This document shows, one piece after another, positions 37,996 to 45,671 of a stretch of DNA of 64,000 nucleotides (position 1 is its first letter; every line of letters begins with the position of its first letter). The notes under the pieces were generated by a model. The model saw only the letters and a program-made list of their open reading frames with translations, had not been told where the DNA came from and made no database searches. The stretch covers positions 1,166,245-1,230,244 of the forward strand of contig NZ_JAOCQF010000001.1 in assembly GCF_025380365.1 (NCBI RefSeq), given 5' to 3'. Position numbers and translations under genes: made by a program. The stretch is from Albidovulum sediminis (GTDB taxonomy: Bacteria; Pseudomonadota; Alphaproteobacteria; Rhodobacterales; Rhodobacteraceae).

Positions 37996-38688
37996 ATGGC
38001 CGACGACGACATCATCCTTTCCGAGCTCGACGACGAAGAGCTTGTGCTGCAGATGCATGACGACCTCTACGACGGTCTCAAGGAAGAGATCGAGGAGGGC
38101 GTGCGCATCCTTCTGGACCGCGGCTGGGCCCCCTACGACGTTCTGACCAAGGCGCTGGTCGCGGGCATGACCATCGTGGGCGCCGACTTCCGCGACGGCA
38201 TCCTCTTTGTCCCGGAAGTGCTTCTGGCCGCCAACGCGATGAAGGCCGGCATGGCGATCCTCAAGCCGCTTCTGGCCGAGACCGGCGCGCCCAAGGTCGG
38301 CAAGATGGTGATCGGCACCGTCAAGGGCGACATCCACGACATCGGCAAGAACCTTGTCGGCATGATGATGGAGGGCGCGGGCTTCGAGGTCGTGGACCTG
38401 GGCATCAACAACCCGGTCGAGAAATACATCGAGGCGCTGGAGCGCGAAGAGGCCGACATCCTCGGCATGTCGGCGCTCTTGACGACGACGATGCCCTACA
38501 TGAAGGTCGTCATCGACACGATGAAGGAAAAGGGCATGCGCGACGATTTCATCGTGCTGGTCGGCGGCGCGCCCCTGAACGAGGAATTCGGCCGTGCCAT
38601 CGGTGCCGACGCCTATTGCCGCGACGCCGCGGTGGCGGTGCAGACGGCGAAGGACTTCATGGCGCGCAAGCACAACTCGCTGGCCTGA
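37996..38688 (+). CDS. Cobalamin-binding protein (split methionine synthase module)
   Basis: A 230-residue corrinoid protein. A helical cap (about 1-95) is followed by a Rossmann B12 domain with the lower-ligand H114 in KGDIHDIGKN, then MSALLTTTMPYMK and VGGAPLNEEF. These match the MetH cobalamin domain and the MtbC/MttC corrinoid proteins. With bmt and DUF1638 nearby it is best read as the methyl carrier of a split methionine synthase. The pterin-binding and activation modules are not in the window. The start has AAGGAG nine bases away. Confidence 0.92.
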   Translation: MADDDIILSELDDEELVLQMHDDLYDGLKEEIEEGVRILLDRGWAPYDVLTKALVAGMTIVGADFRDGILFVPEVLLAANAMKAGMAILKPLLAETGAPKVGKMVIGTVKGDIHDIGKNLVGMMMEGAGFEVVDLGINNPVEKYIEALEREEADILGMSALLTTTMPYMKVVIDTMKEKGMRDDFIVLVGGAPLNEEFGRAIGADAYCRDAAVAVQTAKDFMARKHNSLA

Positions 38689-38801
38689 CAGGGCGCTCTG
38701 CCACGTCTTCCGGGGCCCCGCGGCGAACGCTTGCGGGGCCTTTCGATTTGCGGGGGTTTCGCCGCCCTGCCCCGCGCCCTACATGGGAGAAGGAGGTTCC
38801 G

Positions 38802-38966
38802 ATGCACTGGCGCTACCTGACCCTGATCCTGTCTGTCCTGCTCGCCGCGGCGCTGACCGTTGGGGTGGCGGCTGCGGTCTTCGGGGGGGATGGTGCGGGC
38901 CTGCCCGCATGGGCGCTGGCGGCGGTGCTGGCGATCGCTCTCCTTCTCCGCCGGGTGGCGCGATGA
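38802..38966 (+). CDS. Small two-helix membrane protein
   Basis: A 54-residue protein with a textbook AAGGAGGT ribosome-binding site. Two hydrophobic helices (about 6-27 and 35-49) are joined by a short GGDGAG linker, and it ends RRVAR. Its stop overlaps the DUF1638 start (ATGA), so the two are translated together. No family is recognised. Its place between the B12 carrier and DUF1638 suggests an anchor or helper for the split methionine synthase, which is inference only. Confidence 0.75.
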   Translation: MHWRYLTLILSVLLAAALTVGVAAAVFGGDGAGLPAWALAAVLAIALLLRRVAR

Positions 38967-39589
38967 TCCCGGCGGATGGCGAGCTGACAGAGGCAGGGCT
39001 GGCGGCGGAGGGGCGCGGGCGCATCCTCCTGATCGCCTGCGGGGCGCTGGCGCGCGAGATCCTCGACCTCAGGGCCGCGAACGGCTGGACCCATCTGGAC
39101 CTGACCTGCCTGCCTGCGAAGCTGCACCTTTATCCCGACCGCATCACCGAGGCGGTGACCGAGGCGGTGGCGAAGCATCGCGCCGACTACGACGGTATCT
39201 TCGTCGTCTATGCCGATTGCGGCACCGGCGGGCTCTTGGAACAGCGCTGCCGCGAACTGGGCGTCGAGATGGTCGCCGGCCCGCACTGCTATTCCTTCTT
39301 CGAGGGCAACGACACCTTCGCCGGGCGCGAGGAGTTCACCGCCTTCTACCTGACCGATTTCCTCGTCCGGCAGTTCGACGCCTTCGTCTGGAAGCCCATG
39401 GGCCTCGACCGGCACCCGGAGCTTCGGGACATGTACTTCGGCAACTACGAAAAGCTTGTCTACCAGGCGCAGACCGACGACCCGGCGCTCGATACCAGGG
39501 CGCGGGACTGCGCCGCGCGGCTGGGGCTCGCCTATGAGCGGCGGCTGACCGGCTATGGCGACCTGGCCACGACGCTGGCCCGCCTTTGA
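38963..39589 (+). CDS. DUF1638 protein, methionine synthase-associated
   Basis: A 208-residue DUF1638 protein. Conserved residues are in ILLIACGALAREI, LPAKLHLYPDRI, FVVYADCGTGG and GPHCYSFFEG, with several cysteines and histidines that could bind a metal. From memory, fitness data in a Phaeobacter species tied DUF1638 to B12-dependent methionine synthesis, probably in keeping the cobalamin module active; the reaction is unproven. It is coupled to the small membrane protein upstream. The start at 38963 is fixed by the ATGA overlap. Confidence 0.88.
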   Translation: MIPADGELTEAGLAAEGRGRILLIACGALAREILDLRAANGWTHLDLTCLPAKLHLYPDRITEAVTEAVAKHRADYDGIFVVYADCGTGGLLEQRCRELGVEMVAGPHCYSFFEGNDTFAGREEFTAFYLTDFLVRQFDAFVWKPMGLDRHPELRDMYFGNYEKLVYQAQTDDPALDTRARDCAARLGLAYERRLTGYGDLATTLARL

Positions 39590-39595
39590 TCCGGC

Positions 39596-40012
39596 TCAGC
39601 GGTCGGGCAGCGGGAATAGCACGTCCCAGGCCCAGTTGAAGGCATAGGCGTAGACCAGGTAGAATCCGACAAAGCCGAGGTCCATCGCCAGGGCCTGCCA
39701 GAGCGGTATGCCAAGCTGCCAGGCGATGTAGGGGACAAGGACCAGCACCAGACCCGCCTCGAACAGGACCGCGTGCAGCATCCGGTCCGCCTGGGTCTTG
39801 GCGACCCGGCCCGCCAGACGCAGGAGCGCGTGGTCGAAGACGAGGTTGTAGGCATAGTTCCAGCCCGTCGCGATCAGCGAGCTGACAAGCGCGACGAGGC
39901 CGATGGAATGGACCGGCAGGCCCATGACAAGGGCCCCGAGCGGGGTGACCAGCAACAGCCCGATCACCTCGAACGCGACGGCGTGGCGGATGCGCTCGGC
40001 GCGGCTGCGCAT
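39596..40012 (-). CDS. PACE-family efflux transporter
   Basis: A 138-residue four-helix membrane protein made of two BTP repeats. RIRHAVAFEVIGLLLVTPLG starts repeat one, and RMLHAVLFEAGLVLVLVPYIAW starts repeat two. The conserved membrane Glu in each (FEVIG, FEAGL) and the Trp-Asn motifs (GWNYAYN and FNWAWD) are present. Members export chlorhexidine, acriflavine and possibly short-chain diamines such as cadaverine and putrescine by proton antiport. It lies 8 bp after the SufE-like gene and may be co-transcribed. Confidence 0.92.
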   Translation of the reverse strand: MRSRAERIRHAVAFEVIGLLLVTPLGALVMGLPVHSIGLVALVSSLIATGWNYAYNLVFDHALLRLAGRVAKTQADRMLHAVLFEAGLVLVLVPYIAWQLGIPLWQALAMDLGFVGFYLVYAYAFNWAWDVLFPLPDR

Positions 40013-40020
40013 GGCGGACC

Positions 40021-40446
40021 TCAGCCCGCCGACTCGGCGGCCAGCTTGCGGATACGCTCGACCATCGCCCGCAACCCGTTCGAGCGCTGGGAGGACAGAT
40101 GCTCGTTCAGACCCAGCCGGCCGAGTTCGGCGGGGGCCTCGACCGCCAGCACCTCGCGCAGGGTGAGGCCGGAATAGAGCGCGTGCAGGATCGCGATCAG
40201 CCCGCGCACGATCATCGCGTCGCTGTCGCCCTGGAAATCGAACCGCGCCGACGGCCCCTGCCCCTCGATGCGCGGCAGGAGCCAGACCTGGCTCGCGCAG
40301 CCTTCGACCTTGGTGGCGGGCACGCGGAAGGCCTCGTCCAGCGCGGGCATCGCACGGCCAAGCTCGATCACATGGCGATAGCGATCCTCCCAGTCGTCCA
40401 GGAATTCGAAGGTATCGGCAATCTCCTCGAAGGCGGCGCTGGCCAT
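40021..40446 (-). CDS. sufE: SufE-like sulfur acceptor protein
   Basis: A 141-residue SufE. The sulfur-accepting C50 lies in KVEGCASQVWL, and the typical DLGRAMPAL-like region and DSDAMIVRGLIAIL helix are present. SufE takes persulfide from the cysteine desulfurase SufS and passes it to the SufBCD scaffold. The rest of the suf operon is not here, although the PLP enzyme at the start of the window belongs to the desulfurase superfamily. ATG 40446 has GAGGAG in front; an upstream in-frame ATG is less likely. Confidence 0.93.
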   Translation of the reverse strand: MASAAFEEIADTFEFLDDWEDRYRHVIELGRAMPALDEAFRVPATKVEGCASQVWLLPRIEGQGPSARFDFQGDSDAMIVRGLIAILHALYSGLTLREVLAVEAPAELGRLGLNEHLSSQRSNGLRAMVERIRKLAAESAG

Positions 40447-40566
40447 GGTCGTCTCTCCTCGCTGGCCCATCAGGTAGTCGCTCCGCCGCCGAAGGTCCAG
40501 CCGTCCGGCCCCTTTTCACGCCCCTTCAGATCGGCTACCCAAGGACAACGAACGAGGGAGCCCCCG

Positions 40567-41043
40567 ATGCGAAAGCCCGCCGTCCTCATCATGACCCTCG
40601 CGGTCGCGCTGTCCCTGGCAGGCTGCGCGCGGGTGCGCGACAGCAAGCTCAACCCCTTCAACTGGTTCGGCGGATCGGAGGAAGGCCCGGCGCAGGTGGT
40701 CGAAACCGCGAGCGGCCGCCCCAACGACCCCCGCGTCCTCGTCGCCGAAGTGGTCACGCTGGAGGTGGCGCAAACCCCGGAAGGTGCGATCGTGCGCGCC
40801 AACGGCCTGCCGCCCACCCAGGGCTGGTGGGAGGCCGAACTGGTGGCCGAGAACGACGGAAAGCCGGTCGACGGCGTGCTGACCTACCGCTTCGTGGTGG
40901 CCCATCCCGTCGGGGCAAAACCCGCCTCGACCCCGCAATCGCGCGAGGTGACCGCCGCAACCTCACTCTCGAACATCGCGCTGGCCGGCGTGCGCCGCAT
41001 CGTCGTCGTGGGCGCCAGCAACAGCCGCAGTTCGACGCGCTGA
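40567..41043 (+). CDS. Small lipoprotein of unknown function
   Basis: A 158-residue protein with a lipoprotein signal peptide: positive start, hydrophobic stretch and lipobox LAGC, with the Cys at about residue 20. The mature part has KLNPFNWFGGSEE and a beta-rich domain including TQGWWEAELV and TYRFVVAHP. No Asp follows the Cys, so outer-membrane sorting is expected. Proteins of this kind are annotated as hypothetical in Rhodobacterales. It is convergent with rnd. Confidence 0.82.
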   Translation: MRKPAVLIMTLAVALSLAGCARVRDSKLNPFNWFGGSEEGPAQVVETASGRPNDPRVLVAEVVTLEVAQTPEGAIVRANGLPPTQGWWEAELVAENDGKPVDGVLTYRFVVAHPVGAKPASTPQSREVTAATSLSNIALAGVRRIVVVGASNSRSSTR

Positions 41044-41077
41044 GGCGTCAGACAGAGGCCGCGGGCGGCCCCCGTCC

Positions 41078-42232
41078 TCACACCTGCACGACCCGGACCG
41101 CGCCGCCCTTGGCCGACAGCGCGATTTCGCCGCGGCAGAGGCGCAGCGCGTCTTCGCCGAAGACCTCGCGCCGCCAGCCCTTCATCGCCGGCACCTCGCG
41201 GCCGCCGGCGGCGATCACGTCGAGGTCGGAGGAGGTGGCGATCAGCTTCTGCGCCACGCCCGCCTCTTCCGACTTCGCCTTGAGAAGCACGCGCAGAAGA
41301 TCGGCAAGCGCCGAGTCGACCTGAAGCTGCTCGCGCCCGTTGTCCGCCTTCGGGAAATCCTCCGGCCGCGCCTCCATGCCCGCCTTGACCGCGGAAAGGA
41401 TCCCTTCGGCGACGTCGGCCCGGCGGCCTTCGCGCAGCAGGAGCCGCGAGCGGCCCAGTTCCTCCACGTTGGCGGGGCGGGTCGAGGCCAGTTCCAGCAG
41501 CGCGTCGTCCTTGAAGACGCGCGCGCGCGGCACGTTGCGGGTCTGGGCGTAGTCCTCGCGGAAGCGGGCAAGCTCGCGCACCACGGCCAGGAAGCGGCCC
41601 GAATGGGTGCGCGTCTTCACTCGCGTCCAGGCATCCTCGGGCCGGGTGATGTAGGTTTCGGGATCGGTGAGGATGGCAAGTTCCTCTTCCACCCACTTGT
41701 GCCGCCCGGTCCGCGTCAGTTCCCTGTCGAGAAATTCGTAGATCACCCGCAGATGGGTGACGTCGGCCAGCGCGTAGGTCTTCTGCGCCTCGCTCAGCGG
41801 CCGGTGCGACCAGTCGGTGAAGCGCGATGTCTTGTCGAGGTTTTCGCGCGCGATCTTGCGCACCAGCGTCTCGTAGCCCACCTGTTCGCCGAAGCCGCAG
41901 ACCATCGCGGCCACCTGCGTGTCGAAGAGCGGCCTGGGAAACACCTTGCCCTCGACGAAGAAGATCTCGAGATCCTGGCGCGCGGCATGAAAGACCTTGA
42001 CGGTCGCCTCGTGCCGGAAGAGGTCGTAAAGCGGCTCCAGCGACAGCGACCCGGCCAGCGGATCGACCAGGACCGCCTCGCCCGTCTTGCCGGGAAGTGC
42101 AAGCTGGATCAGGCACAGCTTGGAATAGTAGGTCCGTTCCCGCAGAAACTCGGTGTCGACGGTGACGTAGGGTTGGGCCTTGGCGACCTCGCAGAAGCGG
42201 GCAAGGTCCTCGGTCGTCGTGATGGTCTTCAT
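41078..42232 (-). CDS. rnd: Ribonuclease D
   Basis: A 384-residue DEDD-y exonuclease. Exo I is YVTVDTEFLRE, Exo II FHAARQDLEIFF, and Exo III YALADVTHLRVIYEFL, giving the four acidic metal ligands. HRDC-type helices follow (FPKADNGREQL region). It trims the 3' ends of tRNA precursors and other small stable RNAs. ATG 42232 was chosen over an open frame extending 25 codons because homologs start MKTITTTEDLARFCE. Confidence 0.95.
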   Translation of the reverse strand: MKTITTTEDLARFCEVAKAQPYVTVDTEFLRERTYYSKLCLIQLALPGKTGEAVLVDPLAGSLSLEPLYDLFRHEATVKVFHAARQDLEIFFVEGKVFPRPLFDTQVAAMVCGFGEQVGYETLVRKIARENLDKTSRFTDWSHRPLSEAQKTYALADVTHLRVIYEFLDRELTRTGRHKWVEEELAILTDPETYITRPEDAWTRVKTRTHSGRFLAVVRELARFREDYAQTRNVPRARVFKDDALLELASTRPANVEELGRSRLLLREGRRADVAEGILSAVKAGMEARPEDFPKADNGREQLQVDSALADLLRVLLKAKSEEAGVAQKLIATSSDLDVIAAGGREVPAMKGWRREVFGEDALRLCRGEIALSAKGGAVRVVQV

Positions 42233-42391
42233 TCGCGTCCCGTCTGGCGCGGGCTCATCCCGCAGGTCCGCCAGTGATAGAAACTTGCGGGCGGGTTGAA
42301 AAGCCAAACTGCATCGGTGTCACGGAACTGTGGCCGATGGGGCGCAATGCGGGGGATGCCGCCCGATTGCGCACCGCCGCGAAACGGCGCA

Positions 42392-42982
42392 TCAGTCCAG
42401 AAGGACCGGGTTCCGGTCGCCTTCCGCGAAGCGGCGCAGGACCGCCGGATAAAGCCGGTGTTCGGCCGCCAGAACCCGCGCGGCCAGCGTGTCTGCGCTG
42501 TCGCCCGGCAGCACCGGCACCCGCGCCTGACCAAGGATCGGGCCTGCGTCCAGGTCCGCCGTCACCTCGTGCACGGTGCAGCCCGCCTCGGCGTCCCCGG
42601 CATCGAGCGCACGCTGATGGGTGTGAAGGCCGGGATACTTCGGCAGGAGCGAGGGGTGGATGTTCAGCATCCGCCCGGCGAACCGCTGCACCAAGCCGGG
42701 CGTCAGCACGCGCATGAAGCCCGCAAGGCACAGGATGTCGGGCCGCGCCGCAAGGATCGGCTCCAAGAGTGCGGCCTCGAAGGCGGCGCGGTCGCGGCCG
42801 AAGGGGCGGTGATCCACCGCCGCCGTGGCGATGCCCATGGCGCGCGCCTTCGCCAGCCCGCCCGCGCCGGGATCGTTCGAGGCGACCAGAACCGCCCGCG
42901 CCGGGTGGTCGCCGGTCATGCTTTCGACCAGCGCCACCATGTTGGAGCCACCCCCGGAGATCAGGATGGCGACGCGCTTCAC
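42392..42982 (-). CDS. purN: Phosphoribosylglycinamide formyltransferase (folate-dependent)
   Basis: A 196-residue GAR transformylase. [18 protein letters not shown] is the phosphate loop, and [10 protein letters not shown] leads into the catalytic [18 protein letters not shown] and the [11 protein letters not shown] motif with the essential Asp. It uses 10-formyl-tetrahydrofolate in step three of purine synthesis. It starts at a GTG that overlaps the purM stop (GTGA), the normal purMN arrangement. Confidence 0.96.
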   Translation of the reverse strand: MKRVAILISGGGSNMVALVESMTGDHPARAVLVASNDPGAGGLAKARAMGIATAAVDHRPFGRDRAAFEAALLEPILAARPDILCLAGFMRVLTPGLVQRFAGRMLNIHPSLLPKYPGLHTHQRALDAGDAEAGCTVHEVTADLDAGPILGQARVPVLPGDSADTLAARVLAAEHRLYPAVLRRFAEGDRNPVLLD

Positions 42983-44025
42983 AGAAGGCGCCCGGCGTAG
43001 CGGACGCCCTGCCCCGGCTCGACCCGGCCGATCACGGTCACCGTCTCGCCCGCTTCCTCCAGCGCGGCGGTCAGCGCCCCGGCCCGGTCGGCGGCGGCCA
43101 CGACGATCAGGCCGATGCCGCAGTTGAAGGTCTTGAGCAGTTCCGCCTCCGCCATGCCGGCGGTCCCGGCCAGCCAGCGGAAGACCGGCGGCAGCGCCCA
43201 GGCGCCGAGGTCGATGCGGGCGCCCAGCCCCTCGGGCAGGACGCGCGGCAGGTTCTCGGTCAACCCGCCGCCGGTGATATGGGCCAGCGCGTGAACGCCG
43301 CCGGCGCGGATCGCGGCAAGCGCGGGTTTCACGTAAAGCCGCGTCGGCGCCAGCAGTGCCTGCCCCAGCGTACCCTCGCCGAAGGGTGATGCCGCATCCC
43401 AGGACAGGCCCGAAATCTCCACCACCTTCCGGACAAAGCTGTAGCCGTTCGAATGCACCCCGCTGGAGGAGAGGCCCAGAAGGACGTCGCCCTCCGCCAC
43501 CCCCGAGGGCAGGTCCTGGCCACGTTCCATCGCACCGACGGCAAAGCCTGCAAGGTCGAAGTCGCCGCCGTGATACATGCCCGGCATCTCTGCCGTCTCG
43601 CCGCCCACCAGCGCGCAGCCCGAGGCGGCACAGCCCACCGCGATCCCCTCGATGATCCGCGTCGCCTGATCGACGTCGAGCTTGCCGGTCGCGAAGTAGT
43701 CGAGGAAGAACAACGGCTCCGCCCCCTGGCAGACAAGGTCGTTCACGCACATCGCCACAAGGTCGATGCCGATCGTGTCGACGTTGCCGGTGTCGATGGC
43801 GATGCGCAGTTTCGTGCCCACCCCGTCGGTCGCGGCGACGAGGATCGGGTCGCTGTAGCCGGCCGCCTTGAGGTCGAAGAGCGCGCCGAACCCGCCCAGC
43901 CCCGACACCGTGCCGGGCCGCCCGGTGCGCTTCGCCGCCGGCTTGATCCGTTCGACCAGTTGGTTGCCCGCGTCGATGTCGACGCCGGCATCGGCATAGG
44001 TGAGCCCGTTCTTCTCGGCGGCCAT
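42979..44025 (-). CDS. purM: Phosphoribosylformylglycinamidine cyclo-ligase (AIR synthetase)
   Basis: A 348-residue PurM. Blocks are [14 protein letters not shown] at the start, [42 protein letters not shown] and [16 protein letters not shown]. It closes the imidazole ring in step five of purine synthesis. ATG 44025 has GGAGGG before it; the open frame continues upstream without homology. It is translated with purN. The rest of the de novo genes lie about 10 kb away. Confidence 0.97.
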   Translation of the reverse strand: MAAEKNGLTYADAGVDIDAGNQLVERIKPAAKRTGRPGTVSGLGGFGALFDLKAAGYSDPILVAATDGVGTKLRIAIDTGNVDTIGIDLVAMCVNDLVCQGAEPLFFLDYFATGKLDVDQATRIIEGIAVGCAASGCALVGGETAEMPGMYHGGDFDLAGFAVGAMERGQDLPSGVAEGDVLLGLSSSGVHSNGYSFVRKVVEISGLSWDAASPFGEGTLGQALLAPTRLYVKPALAAIRAGGVHALAHITGGGLTENLPRVLPEGLGARIDLGAWALPPVFRWLAGTAGMAEAELLKTFNCGIGLIVVAAADRAGALTAALEEAGETVTVIGRVEPGQGVRYAGRLL

Positions 44026-44166
44026 CGCGCCCTCCCCTGGGATTGTCGCGCCCCCGATAGACGAATGCCACGCCGCTGTCCACGGGTCCGCCCCGTCCGC
44101 CCTGTCCGCCGCCGCGATCCAGCGCACTTGACCCCCGCTCGCGCCCCGCCTAATCAGGTCGCGGCC

Positions 44167-44242
44167 GGGCCTGTAGCTCAATGGTCAGAGCAGGGCGCTC
44201 ATAACGCCTTGGTTGGGGGTTCGAGTCCCTCCGGGCCTACCA
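44167..44242 (+). tRNA. tRNA-Ile2 (CAT, C34 to be changed to lysidine)
   Basis: A full cloverleaf of 76 nt with encoded CCA and anticodon loop CTCATAA. CAT anticodons belong to initiator Met, elongator Met or Ile2. Stem sequences starting GGGCCTGTAGCTCAA and the GGGCG/CGCCT anticodon stem resemble the alphaproteobacterial Ile2 type, which TilS modifies to read AUA. Elongator Met cannot be fully excluded without comparison. Confidence 0.85.
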
Positions 44243-44368
44243 GACTATCCTATTGATATTAAAGAAGACCCCTGCAGTTGCGGGCTTTCTTTCGTGCTGC
44301 GGCCACAGTTCCGGCAACAAGCCGCAGGCGGGCATGGCTGGCGAGATCAGGCATCTGGTGACTCGTTC

Positions 44369-44400
44369 CGGGCGCCACCGCGCGCGCGCGGTGGCGCCCG
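44369..44400. repeat. 32-bp perfect palindrome
   Basis: Arms 44369-44384 and 44385-44400 are exact reverse complements with no spacer, starting CGGGCGCCACC and centred on alternating CG. It sits in a 286-bp gap between tRNA-Ile2 and the convergent chaC gene that holds nothing else recognisable. It could be a two-way terminator, though no T-tract follows on either strand. Confidence 0.8.
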
Positions 44401-44528
44401 AAAGACCTTGGAAAGATCGTCCGAAAGACCGAGTTGCGAATGTCGCCCGGTGGCGACTGCCGTCAGGCGGTCAGGCTGTTGCCCGGTGCTGTAGCGCACC
44501 TTCTGCGCCAGATCACGCTCGCCGAACA

Positions 44529-45305
44529 TCAGCGGACGGGACGCAAAGTTGCCGCCGGCGCCGCCCGATCCAGCGCGCTGGTCCAGGCGAAACTGCGGCC
44601 GACCCGCGATGAGATGGCGGCCGCCACCAGTTCCTGCAGCCGCCAGAGGTGCGGATCGCAGATGTCGTGCGAAAGAAGCGCTGTCACGGTGTTGAACAGG
44701 TATTCCGCCCCCGAGCCCGCCGATCCGCAGGCCCGGGACAGTATCTCGGCGACTTCATGCTCGCACCGTTCGGGCGTGCCGGTGACATCGTCGGGCTCCG
44801 CATAGAAGCAGAGCGCGCGGATCGGGCCGCGATCTGAAGACAACGTGAGCTGTCGCAGCGCGGACAGACCCACCGGCCCGCCGATCTCGCGCTTGAGGAG
44901 ATCGGTCATCAGGCGCTGACGATCTTCACCGTCAAACCGCTGCGCAATCCCGGAGCAGCGCCCACCCCTGCGCAGAGCCATCATGAGCCCCGGCTGTTCC
45001 GGCGTTCCGCGCCAGCTTCGCATCTCGATGCAAAAGGATCGGTGCCACCCCTCTGCGGTGCATTGGCGCTGCTCTACCGGTTCGGCCACCGGCTTCCAGA
45101 GCAGAGACCCGTAGGCGAAGACCCAGATCGGATCGCCACCGAGGCTGGCAAGAACATCCAGAGCGGCCCTGTCGTAATCGTCGTCGCGAAAGGCCGGTTG
45201 GTTGGGATCGTCAGGGGGCCGAGGAACCTCGCGGTGGCAAAGTGCAACCAGTTCGGGGGTGAGCGCCATCCGGTCCAGCGCAGCAAGGGGATCGTGACAG
45301 GACAT
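44529..45305 (-). CDS. ChaC-like gamma-glutamylcyclotransferase
   Basis: A 258-residue protein of the ChaC family. The substrate-cradling motif is YGSLLW at about residues 65-70 within IWVFAYGSLLWKP, followed by FCIEMRSWRGTPEQPG. A catalytic Glu is expected in the later strand around EREIGG-like KREIGGPVG. It cleaves glutathione or gamma-glutamyl peptides to 5-oxoproline. ATG 45305 overlaps the stop of a tiny upstream gene (ATGA). Homologs are usually near 180-230 residues, so the N terminus of about 50 residues is somewhat long. Confidence 0.88.
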   Translation of the reverse strand: MSCHDPLAALDRMALTPELVALCHREVPRPPDDPNQPAFRDDDYDRAALDVLASLGGDPIWVFAYGSLLWKPVAEPVEQRQCTAEGWHRSFCIEMRSWRGTPEQPGLMMALRRGGRCSGIAQRFDGEDRQRLMTDLLKREIGGPVGLSALRQLTLSSDRGPIRALCFYAEPDDVTGTPERCEHEVAEILSRACGSAGSGAEYLFNTVTALLSHDICDPHLWRLQELVAAAISSRVGRSFAWTSALDRAAPAATLRPVR

Positions 45306-45499
45306 CAACGGCCCCTGCAGACATAATCGAGATACTGGCGCGCGCTGTCGCTGTGGAGGCTGGCGAGAAGTGCCTGCTCCAGCCTGCTGTCGATGCCGCG
45401 ACAGGGATCGACATCGCCCCCGTCGAAAAACGCGCCTTCGGGGGCGCCGGACATGGAAAGGGAGAACAGTCTTGCGAGACTTCTGATGAGCGTCTTCAT
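45305..45499 (-). CDS. Small protein coupled to chaC (64 aa, unknown)
   Basis: A 64-residue frame with a strong GGAGGTG ribosome-binding site and stop overlapping the chaC start by four bases. It has a basic amphipathic start (MKTLIRSLARLFSLSM), a GDVDPCRGID middle and a C-terminal half rich in Ser, Asp and Tyr with a final CRGR. No family was recognised. Translational coupling argues that it is a real gene rather than noise. Confidence 0.6.
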   Translation of the reverse strand: MKTLIRSLARLFSLSMSGAPEGAFFDGGDVDPCRGIDSRLEQALLASLHSDSARQYLDYVCRGR

Positions 45500-45671
45500 C
45501 GGGCACCTCCGCCGGGAAAGCTCTATCGCTTCCGTTTCAGCCTGAAGGATCGCCGTGAATCGAGCCGGGTGACTTTCGTGAAAGCTCCCTGAAAAAGTTG
45601 GTTACGAGCGCGCCGGAACGTGAAAAGACTGTGAAATCGCACCGCCCCGAGCACCACCTCAGGAACGCAAG

